Origin: Citromicrobium sp.
Lineage (GTDB): Bacteria; Pseudomonadota; Alphaproteobacteria; Sphingomonadales; Sphingomonadaceae
Length of the DNA: 14,229 nt
Assembly (NCBI GenBank): GCA_003248395.1
Contig: QFNA01000129.1
Location: 1 to 14,229 of the forward strand
Direction of reading: 5' to 3'
The translations under genes were made by a program, and so were the position numbers. Under the pieces are notes generated by a model that saw nothing but the letters and a program-made list of their open reading frames with translations, ran no database searches and had not been told where the DNA came from. The stretch's first letter is position 1. The number at the start of each line of letters is the position of its first letter. Below are positions 1 to 6,636 of the stretch, one piece after another.

Positions 1-58
1 GAGTTCCTGATAAGCGCCCACCGCGATTGACGTTGCGGCATTGTCGCCTCTAGGCGCT

Positions 59-78
59 CGTGCAAACGTATTTTACGG
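59..78. promoter_or_regulatory. possible short-chain acyl-CoA regulator half-site upstream of pccB
   Basis: The leader of pccB contains TGCAAA at 61-66, followed four bases later by TTTT. This resembles a degenerate version of the TTTGCAAA-N4-TTTGCAAA site reported for PccR (ScfR family) in Rhodobacter sphaeroides. The left half matches 6 of 8 positions and the right half only 3 of 8, so this is weak. No regulator gene lies in the window, and I see no convincing -35/-10 pair in positions 1-85. Confidence 0.2.
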
Positions 79-85
79 AGAGAGC

Positions 86-1618
86 ATGTCCGCCAACATC
101 GCCGAAATGGAACGCCGTCGTGAAGCTGCCCGGATGGGGGGCGGGCAGAAACGCATCGACGCCCAGCATGCGAAAGGGAAACTCACCGCGCGAGAGCGGC
201 TGGACGTTCTCCTCGACGAAGACAGTTTTGAAGAGCTGGACACCTATGTCGAGCACGACAGCACCGATTTCGGTATGGAGCAACAGAAGATCCCCGGTGA
301 TGGCGTGGTCACCGGATCGGGCACGATCAACGGCCGGCTCGTTTACGTTTTCTCTCAGGATTTCACGGTCTTCGGCGGATCTCTTTCCAAACGGCATGCA
401 GAAAAGATCTGCAAGGTCATGGACACCGCGATGAGGGTCGGCGCGCCGGTGATCGGGCTCAATGACAGCGGCGGCGCGCGCATTCAGGAAGGCGTGGCGT
501 CGCTCGGCGGCTATGCCGAGGTGTTCCAGCGCAACGTGCTCGCCAGCGGCGTCGTGCCGCAGATCAGCCTCATCATGGGCCCGTGCGCGGGCGGCGCGGT
601 CTACAGCCCGGCGATGACCGATTTCATCTTCATGGTCGAGGACAGCAGTTACATGTTCGTCACCGGCCCCGACGTGGTCAAGACCGTTACCAACGAGACG
701 GTGACGCAAGAGGAACTTGGCGGCGCGAAGACGCACACGACCAAGACCTCCGTTGCTGACAACAGTTTCGAAAACGACATCGAAACCCTTCTCGCAACAC
801 GGAATTTCTTCGATTACCTGCCGCTGTCGAACCGCGAGGACGTGCCCGAGCGACCCACCGCCGACGCCTGGGACCGCGAGGAACCCAGCCTCGACACGCT
901 GATCCCTGACAACGCCAACCAGCCCTACGACATGCACGAGGTCATCCGGAAGACGCTGGACGAGGGTAACTTCTTCGAGATCCAGCCCAACCATGCCGCC
1001 AATATCATCTGCGGCTTCGGTCGGGTCGAGGGGCGGACCGTGGGCGTGGTCGCCAATCAACCCATGGTCCTGGCGGGCGTTCTTGACATCAATTCGAGCA
1101 AGAAGGCCGCGCGTTTCGTGCGGTTCTGCGATGCCTTCGAAATCCCGATCCTGACCTTCGTCGACGTGCCCGGCTTCCTCCCCGGCACCGCGCAGGAGCA
1201 TAACGGCATCATCAAGCACGGCGCGAAGTTGCTCTTCGCCTATGCCGAGGCGACCGTGCCCAAGATCACCGTGATCACCCGCAAGGCCTATGGCGGCGCC
1301 TACGACGTGATGGCGTCCAAGCACCTGCGCGGCGACCTCAACTATGCCTGGCCCACTGCCGAAATCGCCGTGATGGGCGCGAAGGGCGCGGTGGAGATCA
1401 TCTTCCGCCAGGACCGTGACGATCCCGACAAGATCGCCGAGAAAACCAAGGAATACGAAGACCGCTTCGCCAACCCCTTCGTGGCGGCGAGCCGCGGCTA
1501 TATCGATGAGGTGATCTACCCGCACTCCACACGGCGGCGCATCGCGCTGGGGTTACGCAAGCTACGTACGAAGCAGCTCAAGAACCCGTGGAAAAAGCAT
1601 GATAATATTCCGCTGTGA
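86..1618 (+). CDS. pccB: propionyl-CoA carboxylase beta subunit (carboxyltransferase)
   Basis: PccB transfers the carboxyl group from carboxybiotin on PccA to propionyl-CoA, giving (S)-methylmalonyl-CoA in the cytoplasm. The 510-residue protein has the usual family length and both crotonase-like carboxyltransferase halves. Oxyanion-hole glycines are visible at CAGGA (167-171) and YGGAY (402-406). Asp407 in the YDVMASKH stretch matches the aspartate that marks propionyl-CoA rather than acetyl-CoA specificity in the actinobacterial enzymes. I chose ATG 86 because ACGGAGAGAG lies just upstream and the family N-terminus begins there. An in-frame TTG at 41 would add 15 unrelated residues. The gene is intact, unlike its partner pccA about 6.4 kb downstream. 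Its TGA overlaps the GTG of the next gene by four bases. Upstream, positions 1-85 show no gene. Confidence 0.97.
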   Translation: MSANIAEMERRREAARMGGGQKRIDAQHAKGKLTARERLDVLLDEDSFEELDTYVEHDSTDFGMEQQKIPGDGVVTGSGTINGRLVYVFSQDFTVFGGSLSKRHAEKICKVMDTAMRVGAPVIGLNDSGGARIQEGVASLGGYAEVFQRNVLASGVVPQISLIMGPCAGGAVYSPAMTDFIFMVEDSSYMFVTGPDVVKTVTNETVTQEELGGAKTHTTKTSVADNSFENDIETLLATRNFFDYLPLSNREDVPERPTADAWDREEPSLDTLIPDNANQPYDMHEVIRKTLDEGNFFEIQPNHAANIICGFGRVEGRTVGVVANQPMVLAGVLDINSSKKAARFVRFCDAFEIPILTFVDVPGFLPGTAQEHNGIIKHGAKLLFAYAEATVPKITVITRKAYGGAYDVMASKHLRGDLNYAWPTAEIAVMGAKGAVEIIFRQDRDDPDKIAEKTKEYEDRFANPFVAASRGYIDEVIYPHSTRRRIALGLRKLRTKQLKNPWKKHDNIPL

Positions 1619-1908
1619 GGGTTCAGAACGATGCGGTTAGCTGGAAGGCAGCGGGCTTCCTCTTGGCGTGGACGGGCTTACTCGCGTTATTCTCTTGGCT
1701 CGGTTTCAACCGGTTGGAAGACGCAAACAAGTCAGGATACTTTCAGTATCTTTGGCATGGAGTTGGTGAGGATAACCTCCCTTGGCTTTTCGCCTCCATG
1801 AAGGGATTTTTGATGGTATGGTCGTGGGTGACACTCGTAATGGCTGTTTTTGGCGTGACTTGGTTTGGGATAGTCTTAATCAAATTGCTTATTAGAGGTG
1901 CGCGATGA
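1615..1908 (+). CDS. small two-helix membrane protein, family unknown
   Basis: I do not recognise this 97-residue protein. Two hydrophobic stretches (about 11-31 and 65-92) separated by a polar, aromatic-rich loop suggest an inner-membrane protein with two helices. It starts on a GTG that overlaps the pccB stop (GTGA), and its own stop overlaps the ATG of mce (ATGA), so it sits snugly inside the operon. Composition is unlike its neighbours: by hand count 87 of 180 bases (about 48%) are G or C over 1681-1860, against well over 60% in pccB. No ribosome binding site stands out, so coupling to pccB translation is likely. The coupling on both sides and the regular hydrophobic pattern argue that it is real. 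Its role in propionate metabolism, if any, is unknown. Confidence 0.68.
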   Translation: MRVQNDAVSWKAAGFLLAWTGLLALFSWLGFNRLEDANKSGYFQYLWHGVGEDNLPWLFASMKGFLMVWSWVTLVMAVFGVTWFGIVLIKLLIRGAR

Positions 1909-2360
1909 AACTCGGTCGTCTCAACCACGTCGGTGTAGCGACACCCTCCATCGCTGACAGCATTGCCTATTACCGTGATATAATGGGGGCGGTCCGGATC
2001 ACCGAGCCATTCGACTTGCCCGAACAGGGGGTCAAGGTCTGCTTCGTCGATACGCCGGACGGCGCGGGCGAGTTTGGTAAGGGCACGCAGATCGAGCTGA
2101 TCGAGCCGTTTGACGACGCCTCTCCGATCAACGGCTTTCTCGCCAAGAATCCGGCGGGCGGCCAGCACCACGTTTGCTACGAGGTCGAGGATATCGAGGA
2201 CGCGCGCAACTGGTTCGAAGGGCTGGGCAAGCGCATCCTCGGCCCGACGCGCATCGGGGCGCATGGCACGCCGATCTTCTTCCTCCACCCCAAGGACATG
2301 ATGGGCCAGCTGACCGAGATCATGGAGCGGCCCAAGGACAACGCGCACTGGTCGAACTAG
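1905..2360 (+). CDS. mce: methylmalonyl-CoA epimerase
   Basis: The epimerase interconverts (S)- and (R)-methylmalonyl-CoA, linking propionyl-CoA carboxylase to the mutase. The 151-residue protein is a vicinal-oxygen-chelate (glyoxalase-like) fold with two beta-alpha-beta modules. Candidate metal ligands are His8 in LNHVGVAT, the His88-His89 pair in GGQHHVCYEV, and Glu138 in GQLTEIMER. All three sit where the family has them. AGAGG at 1894-1898 precedes the ATG, which overlaps the stop of the upstream small gene (ATGA). The C-terminal tail after residue 140 is a little longer than in some relatives, but nothing looks damaged. It is followed by a 98-bp gap occupied by a palindromic repeat before mcm. 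Confidence 0.95.
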   Translation: MKLGRLNHVGVATPSIADSIAYYRDIMGAVRITEPFDLPEQGVKVCFVDTPDGAGEFGKGTQIELIEPFDDASPINGFLAKNPAGGQHHVCYEVEDIEDARNWFEGLGKRILGPTRIGAHGTPIFFLHPKDMMGQLTEIMERPKDNAHWSN

Positions 2361-2370
2361 TTTGAATTTC

Positions 2371-2448
2371 CGTCATCCCAGCGAAAGCTGGGATCCGCTG
2401 CGGAAAAGCGCGAGACGGATAGCGATCCCAGCGTGCGCTGGGATGACG
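2371..2448. repeat. REP/BIME-like double-palindrome element
   Basis: The element is bounded by a perfect 13-bp inverted repeat, CGTCATCCCAGCG (2371-2383) and CGCTGGGATGACG (2436-2448). Inside each end lies a complete hairpin with the same 8-bp stem, ATCCCAGC/GCTGGGAT. The first is 2375-2394 with loop GAAA, and the second is 2425-2444 with loop GTGC. This inverted pair of like hairpins is the layout of repetitive extragenic palindromes mobilised by RAYT (TnpA-REP) proteins, and very similar sequences are common between genes in sphingomonads. It fills nearly all of the mce-mcm gap and ends 10 bp before the mcm start codon, so it could affect mRNA stability or ribosome access. Confidence 0.8.
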
Positions 2449-2458
2449 AGAGAAAGAT

Positions 2459-4585
2459 ATGACCGACAAACCCACTTACGACGACTGGAAGCCTCTCGCC
2501 GAGAAGGAGGTGAAGGGCCCCGAAAACTTCGACGCCCTTACCTGGCACACGCCCGAGGGGATCGACGTCAAGCCGCTCTACACGAGCGAGGATACGCAAG
2601 GCATCGACCCCGGCGCCCCCGGCATCGCGCCTTTCACCCGCGGGCCCTATGCCAGCATGTACACCGGCCGCCCGTGGACCATCCGCCAGTATGCGGGATT
2701 CTCGACCGCCGAGGAATCGAACGCTTTCTACCGCCGCAACCTTGCGATGGGGCAGAAGGGCCTTTCGGTCGCCTTCGACCTCGCCACGCACCGCGGCTAT
2801 GACAGCGACCATCCACGCGTGGTCGGCGATGTCGGCAAGGCGGGCGTCGCGATCGACACCGTGCGCGACATGGAAATCCTGTTCGACCAGATCCCGCTCG
2901 ACACGATGAGCGTCAGCATGACGATGAACGGCGCGGTGATCCCCGTGCTGGCGTTCTACATTGTCGCGGCGGAGCGTCAGGGTGTTTCGCAGGACAAGCT
3001 TTCGGGGACCATCCAGAACGACATCCTCAAGGAGTTCATGGTCCGTAACACCTATATCTACCCGCCCGAGCCGAGCATGCGGATCGTCTCCGACATCATC
3101 GCATATACTTCCGCCAACATGCCGAAATTCAACAGCATTTCGATCAGCGGCTATCACATGCACGAGGCGGGGGCGACGGCGGTGCAGGAACTCGCCTTCA
3201 CCATTGCCGACGGCAAGGAATACGCCAAGCGCGCGATGGAAGCGGGCCTCGACATCGATGCCTTCGCGCCGCGCCTGTCGTTCTTCTGGGGCATCGGCAT
3301 GAACTTCTTCATGGAGATCGCCAAGATGCGCGCCGCGCGTGCGCTGTGGCACGATGTCATGGAAGGGCTGGGGGCGCAGAACCCCAAGTCGAAAATGCTG
3401 CGCACCCACTGCCAGACGAGCGGCGTTTCGCTGCAGGAGCAGGACCCCTACAACAACGTCATCCGCACCACGATCGAGGCGATGGCGGCGGTGCTGGGCG
3501 GCACGCAGTCGCTCCACACCAATGCGCTGGACGAGGCGATCGCTCTGCCGACCGATTTCTCCGCCCGCATCGCGCGCAACACGCAGCTGGTGATCCAGGA
3601 GGAAAGCGGCATCTGCAACGTCGCCGATCCGATGGGCGGCAGCTATTACCTGCTGCTGGAGGAAGTCGATGCCGAAGGGGGGATGACCGCCTATGTCGCC
3701 ACCGGCAAGCCCAAGGCAAGAATCGAGGAAGCGGCAGCGGAAAAGCAGGCCGGGATCGACAAGGGCGACACGGTGATCGTTGGGGTCAACAAGTACCGCA
3801 AGGAAACCGAAGACCCGATCGAAACGCTGGATATCGACAACCACAAGGTCCGTTCAAGCCAGATCGAACGGATCGAACGGGTACGCGCAAACCGCGATGA
3901 ATTCGCCTGCAAGGCCGCGCTCGATGCGCTGGCACGTGGCGCGGCCCAGCGCGAGGGCAATCTGCTCGACCTCGCGGTGGAGGCGGCGCGCCACGACGCC
4001 ACGCTGGGTGAAATCAGCCAGGCGATGGAAGACGCCTATGGCCGCTACGACACCATGCCCAAACCCGTGCGCGGCGTGTATTCCAGGGCCTATGCCGAAG
4101 ACAGCCGCTATGCACAGGTGGTCGAAGGCGTGAAGGCGGTGGAACGCCGCATCGGCCATACGCCCAAGGTCTTCGTCGCCAAGATGGGGCAGGACGGCCA
4201 CGACCGCGGCGCCAATGTGATCGCCAGCGCCTTTGCCGATATGGGTTTCGAGGTGCTGAGCGGCCCGCTGTTCCAGACCCCGCAGGAAACGCTGGAAATG
4301 GCGCTGCAACACGATGTCGACGCCATCGGCGCCAGCAGCCTTGCGGCAGGACACAAGACGCTCATCCCCGAACTCATCACCCTGCTGCGCGAGGCAGGGC
4401 GTCCGGACATAAAGGTGATCGCGGGCGGCGTGATCCCGGCCAAGGATTACGACTTCCTGCGCGATGCCGGGGTGCAGGGCATTTACGGCCCGGGCAGCAA
4501 CGTGGTGGAATGCGCGGCGGACATGCTGCGCCTGCTCGGCCACAATATGCCGCCTGCGGATGAGGATGTGGAGGCGGCGGAGTAG
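2459..4585 (+). CDS. scpA: methylmalonyl-CoA mutase, single-chain (alpha-type)
   Basis: This adenosylcobalamin enzyme rearranges (R)-methylmalonyl-CoA to succinyl-CoA, which enters the TCA cycle. Residues about 1-550 form the substrate-binding TIM barrel (RGPYASMYTGRPWT near 61-74, YHMHEAGA near 232-239). Residues about 566-700 form the B12-binding domain, with DGHDRG (579-584, His581 the cobalt ligand), the SSLAAGH stretch (626-632) and AGGVIP (655-660). The 708 residues are slightly short. Between GGSYY (393-397) and LLLEEVDAEGGM I count about 13 residues fewer than rhizobial or human mutases, an apparent in-frame loss near 3649. The start is ATG 2459 with purine-rich GAGAGAAAG ahead of it, directly after the REP-like element. 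Its last 160 bp or so recur at 5053-5217. The TAG overlaps the GTG of the DUF4160 gene by one base. Confidence 0.96.
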   Translation: MTDKPTYDDWKPLAEKEVKGPENFDALTWHTPEGIDVKPLYTSEDTQGIDPGAPGIAPFTRGPYASMYTGRPWTIRQYAGFSTAEESNAFYRRNLAMGQKGLSVAFDLATHRGYDSDHPRVVGDVGKAGVAIDTVRDMEILFDQIPLDTMSVSMTMNGAVIPVLAFYIVAAERQGVSQDKLSGTIQNDILKEFMVRNTYIYPPEPSMRIVSDIIAYTSANMPKFNSISISGYHMHEAGATAVQELAFTIADGKEYAKRAMEAGLDIDAFAPRLSFFWGIGMNFFMEIAKMRAARALWHDVMEGLGAQNPKSKMLRTHCQTSGVSLQEQDPYNNVIRTTIEAMAAVLGGTQSLHTNALDEAIALPTDFSARIARNTQLVIQEESGICNVADPMGGSYYLLLEEVDAEGGMTAYVATGKPKARIEEAAAEKQAGIDKGDTVIVGVNKYRKETEDPIETLDIDNHKVRSSQIERIERVRANRDEFACKAALDALARGAAQREGNLLDLAVEAARHDATLGEISQAMEDAYGRYDTMPKPVRGVYSRAYAEDSRYAQVVEGVKAVERRIGHTPKVFVAKMGQDGHDRGANVIASAFADMGFEVLSGPLFQTPQETLEMALQHDVDAIGASSLAAGHKTLIPELITLLREAGRPDIKVIAGGVIPAKDYDFLRDAGVQGIYGPGSNVVECAADMLRLLGHNMPPADEDVEAAE
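4424..4585 (+). repeat. mcm 3'-end direct repeat, copy A (in use)
   Basis: This is the present 3' end of mcm, encoding residues from GGVIPAKD to the stop. It is repeated 629 bp downstream. Hand alignment gives about 15 base differences plus one extra GAG codon in the second copy, so roughly 90% identity. Most differences are at third codon positions. The sharp start of similarity near GGGCGG (4424) marks one edge of the duplication. Confidence 0.9.
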
Positions 4586-4818
4586 TGCCAACCATCCTGC
4601 GCGTCGGGCCGTTCCGATTTTATTTCTACAGCCATGAACCCAACGAGCCGCCGCATGTCCATATCGATCGCGGTGAGGCGACGATAAAGGTCTGGCTGGA
4701 CAGTGGCGAGGTTGCCAAGAGCCGGGGCTTTCGCGCGCATGAGATAAATGACATTGTGAAGCTAGTCGTGGAGCACCGCGAGACGTTGACGGAGGCGTGG
4801 CATGAATATTTCGGCTAA
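4585..4818 (+). CDS. DUF4160 family protein
   Basis: The 77-residue protein carries the DUF4160 signature RFYFYSHEPNEPPHVHI at 11-27, followed by a basic linker and an amphipathic helix (52-73) ending WHEYFG. The function of the family is not established. It is usually found next to a DUF2442 gene, as here, and such pairs have been suggested to be toxin-antitoxin-like or otherwise accessory modules. The start is GTG 4585, sharing one base with the mcm TAG, and its 3' end overlaps the DUF2442 gene by 17 bp. The pair lies between two copies of the mcm 3' end, which indicates that it is an acquired cassette and not part of propionate metabolism. Confidence 0.85.
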   Translation: MPTILRVGPFRFYFYSHEPNEPPHVHIDRGEATIKVWLDSGEVAKSRGFRAHEINDIVKLVVEHRETLTEAWHEYFG

Positions 4819-5062
4819 AGTGACCGACGAACGCGTCTTGGACGTACGCTTCGACGAAGCCAGCCTGATCGTCGATTTGATGGATGGACGAACGATTTCC
4901 GTTCCACTGGCGTGGTATCCGCGGCTTCTTCGAGCCACGCCGGAACAGCGCGGCAAGTGGGAAAAGGCCGGTGCTGGCTTCGGCATTCATTGGCCCGAGA
5001 TCGACGAGGACCTGAGCACCGACGGCCTGTTGCGCGGCGCACCGGCACCGAGGGCGGTGTGA
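4802..5062 (+). CDS. DUF2442 family protein
   Basis: This 86-residue protein has the DUF2442 layout: an N-terminal strand region (RVLDVRFDEASLIVDLMDGR, 11-30), PLAWYPRLLRATPEQRGKWE (35-54) and the typical C-terminal WPEIDEDLSTDGLLRGAPAPR (64-84). Molecular function is unknown. Its partner DUF4160 gene overlaps its start by 17 bp, so the two are probably made together. The gene ends exactly where the displaced mcm 3' copy begins: its last codons (about 5050-5062) are read from the first bases of that copy in another frame. The true end of the incoming DUF2442 gene may therefore have been trimmed by a few residues at the junction. Confidence 0.85.
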   Translation: MNISAKVTDERVLDVRFDEASLIVDLMDGRTISVPLAWYPRLLRATPEQRGKWEKAGAGFGIHWPEIDEDLSTDGLLRGAPAPRAV

Positions 5063-5217
5063 TCCAGGCCAAGGATTACGACTTCCTGCGCGATGCCGGG
5101 CTGCAGGGCATCTACGGCCCGGGCAGCAACGTGGTCGAATGCGCTGCCGACATGCTGCGCCTGCTGGGCCACAATATGCCGCCCGCTGGTGAGGCTTTGG
5201 AGGAGGCGGCAGAATGA
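5053..5217 (+). pseudogene. displaced mcm 3'-end fragment, copy B
   Basis: The reading frame from 5053 encodes GGVIQAKDYDFLRDAG, continues to the end of the B12-binding domain and stops with TGA at 5215-5217. It matches the mcm C-terminus almost residue for residue, ending EALEEAAE instead of EDVEAAE. It has no start codon or ribosome site of its own in this frame and is only about 54 codons long, so it is a remnant. The normally conserved proline of VIP is Gln here. Its stop overlaps the ATG of the next gene (ATGA), and its GGAGGAGG supplies that gene's ribosome site. That points to this being the original mcm terminus. Confidence 0.85.
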
Positions 5218-5582
5218 TCGCGTCCCTTATCCTCGCGCTGGCTTCTTCTGGCATGCCGGACGAAAAGAACGACCCATGCGCCGTAACCGCGCCGATCCGC
5301 GACCGCGAGATATGTGAGCCCATTTTCGAAGTCGATAGCGTACTGGTCTACAATATCGAGAGCGTTGCGGTTGGCACGTTCGAGCGAATGGTCCAATTCA
5401 GGCAGGACATCGCCCATTGCGGGCTGGCTAGCAGGATCGATGGCGTAGACAGCAGGATTGCCGTGTACGATATCGTCAACGCCGACGAAAAGAGCCGGGC
5501 CTGTGTAATTACATGGATCGAGCAAAACGCGCCCGAGCTGAGATTTTCGGAAGAGAAGCTGGATTCTTTTTTCGATGTGTAA
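5214..5582 (+). CDS. hypothetical protein, possibly exported
   Basis: I do not recognise this 122-residue protein. The first 12 residues (MIASLILALASS) are hydrophobic but lack a positively charged start, so an export signal is possible and not clear. Four cysteines (22, 34, 69, 97) would suit two disulfides outside the cytoplasm. The remainder looks like a mixed alpha/beta soluble domain. The start is ATG 5214, overlapping the stop of the displaced mcm fragment (ATGA), with a strong GGAGGAGG (about 5199-5206) upstream inside that fragment. This implies that before the DUF4160-DUF2442 cassette arrived the gene was coupled directly to mcm. Its end is 25 bp before the likely bioB start. Confidence 0.7.
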   Translation: MIASLILALASSGMPDEKNDPCAVTAPIRDREICEPIFEVDSVLVYNIESVAVGTFERMVQFRQDIAHCGLASRIDGVDSRIAVYDIVNADEKSRACVITWIEQNAPELRFSEEKLDSFFDV

Positions 5583-5607
5583 ATCACCCAAATTAACGGG
5601 AGTTACC

Positions 5608-6630
5608 TTGACCCAGATCCGCACCGACTGGACGCGCGACGAAATCGCTGACCTCTTCGACCTTCCGTTCACCGAACTTCTCTTCCAGGCCGCCAGCATC
5701 CACCGCGAGTTTCATCCGCCCGAACAGGTGCAGCTCTGCACGCTGCTGTCGATCAAGACGGGCGGGTGTCCGGAGGATTGCGGTTACTGCTCGCAGTCGG
5801 TGAAGGCCGATAGCGGGGTCGAGGCGACCAAACTGATGGAGGTGCAATCGGTCCTCCAGCGCGCAGCGCAGGCCAAGGATGCGGGGAGCCAGCGGTTCTG
5901 CATGGGCGCCGCATGGCGCAACCCCAAGGACCGGGACATGCCCGCCATCGTCGAGATCGTGAAGGGCGTGCGCGACATGGGGCTGGAAACCTGCATGACG
6001 CTGGGCATGCTGACGCCGAAGCAGGCGGACATGCTTAAGGAAGCGGGCCTCGATTACTACAACCACAATGTCGATACCGGCCCGGAGTATTACGAGCGCG
6101 TGATTTCCACCCGCAATTACCAGGACCGGCTCGACACGCTGCAGAACGTCCGCGATGCGGGCATCAACGTGTGCAGCGGCGGGATCGTGGGTATGGGCGA
6201 GACGCGCGAGGACCGGGTGGGCTTCGTCCACACGCTCGCCACGCTGGAACGCCATCCCGAAAGCGTGCCGGTCAATGCGCTGGTCCCGGTCAAGGGAACG
6301 GTGCTGGGCGACATGCTGGCCGATACGCCGCTTGCCAAGATCGACGATATCGAATTCGTCCGCACCGTGGCGGTGGCGCGGATCACGATGCCGATGAGCA
6401 TGGTGCGCCTGAGCGCTGGCCGCGAGAGCATGAGCGAAGCCACGCAGGCGCTGTGCTTCATGGCGGGCGCGAATTCCATATTCACCGGCGACAAGCTGCT
6501 GACCGCACCCAATGCGGGCGATGACAGCGATGCGGCGCTGTTTGCCAAGCTGGGCCTGACGGCGCTGGCGCAGGAGGAACCCCTGAGAGCTGCGGGGCGG
6601 GAGTGCAAGGTAGTGGAACTGGCGGAGTAG
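5608..6630 (+). CDS. bioB: biotin synthase (radical SAM)
   Basis: BioB inserts sulfur into dethiobiotin to make biotin, the cofactor of PccA. The 340-residue protein has the radical-SAM CxxxCxxC motif at Cys54, Cys58 and Cys61 (GGCPEDCGYCSQS). The auxiliary [2Fe-2S] ligands are at Cys98 (RFCMGAA), Cys129 (ETCMTLG), Cys189 (NVCSGG) and Arg267 (MVRLSAGR), matching E. coli Cys97, Cys128, Cys188 and Arg260. I prefer TTG 5608: GGGAG lies at 5598-5602 and the family N-terminus (TQIRTDWT) begins there. An ATG at 5575 would add 11 residues, overlap the previous gene and has no ribosome site. No other bio genes are visible, so BioB is embedded alone in the propionyl-CoA operon. Confidence 0.95.
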   Translation: MTQIRTDWTRDEIADLFDLPFTELLFQAASIHREFHPPEQVQLCTLLSIKTGGCPEDCGYCSQSVKADSGVEATKLMEVQSVLQRAAQAKDAGSQRFCMGAAWRNPKDRDMPAIVEIVKGVRDMGLETCMTLGMLTPKQADMLKEAGLDYYNHNVDTGPEYYERVISTRNYQDRLDTLQNVRDAGINVCSGGIVGMGETREDRVGFVHTLATLERHPESVPVNALVPVKGTVLGDMLADTPLAKIDDIEFVRTVAVARITMPMSMVRLSAGRESMSEATQALCFMAGANSIFTGDKLLTAPNAGDDSDAALFAKLGLTALAQEEPLRAAGRECKVVELAE

Positions 6631-6636
6631 CAACTT

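Noticed and set aside
50..1525. 491-codon open frame on the - strand opposite pccB
   Set aside because: Its protein is rich in Arg, His, Asp and Ala with no recognisable domain, and it lies fully opposite a confident gene. It is a shadow of GC-rich codon use.
4912..5217. 101-codon frame with an ATG at 4912 running into the mcm 3' copy, as a real fusion gene
   Set aside because: Its first half is the DUF2442 gene read in the wrong frame. Only the tail from 5053 is meaningful, as a remnant of mcm.
2357..5323. Two long - strand frames (2357-3844 and 3854-5323) opposite mcm and the cassette
   Set aside because: Antisense to mcm. The N-terminal part of the first is simply the translated REP-like palindrome.
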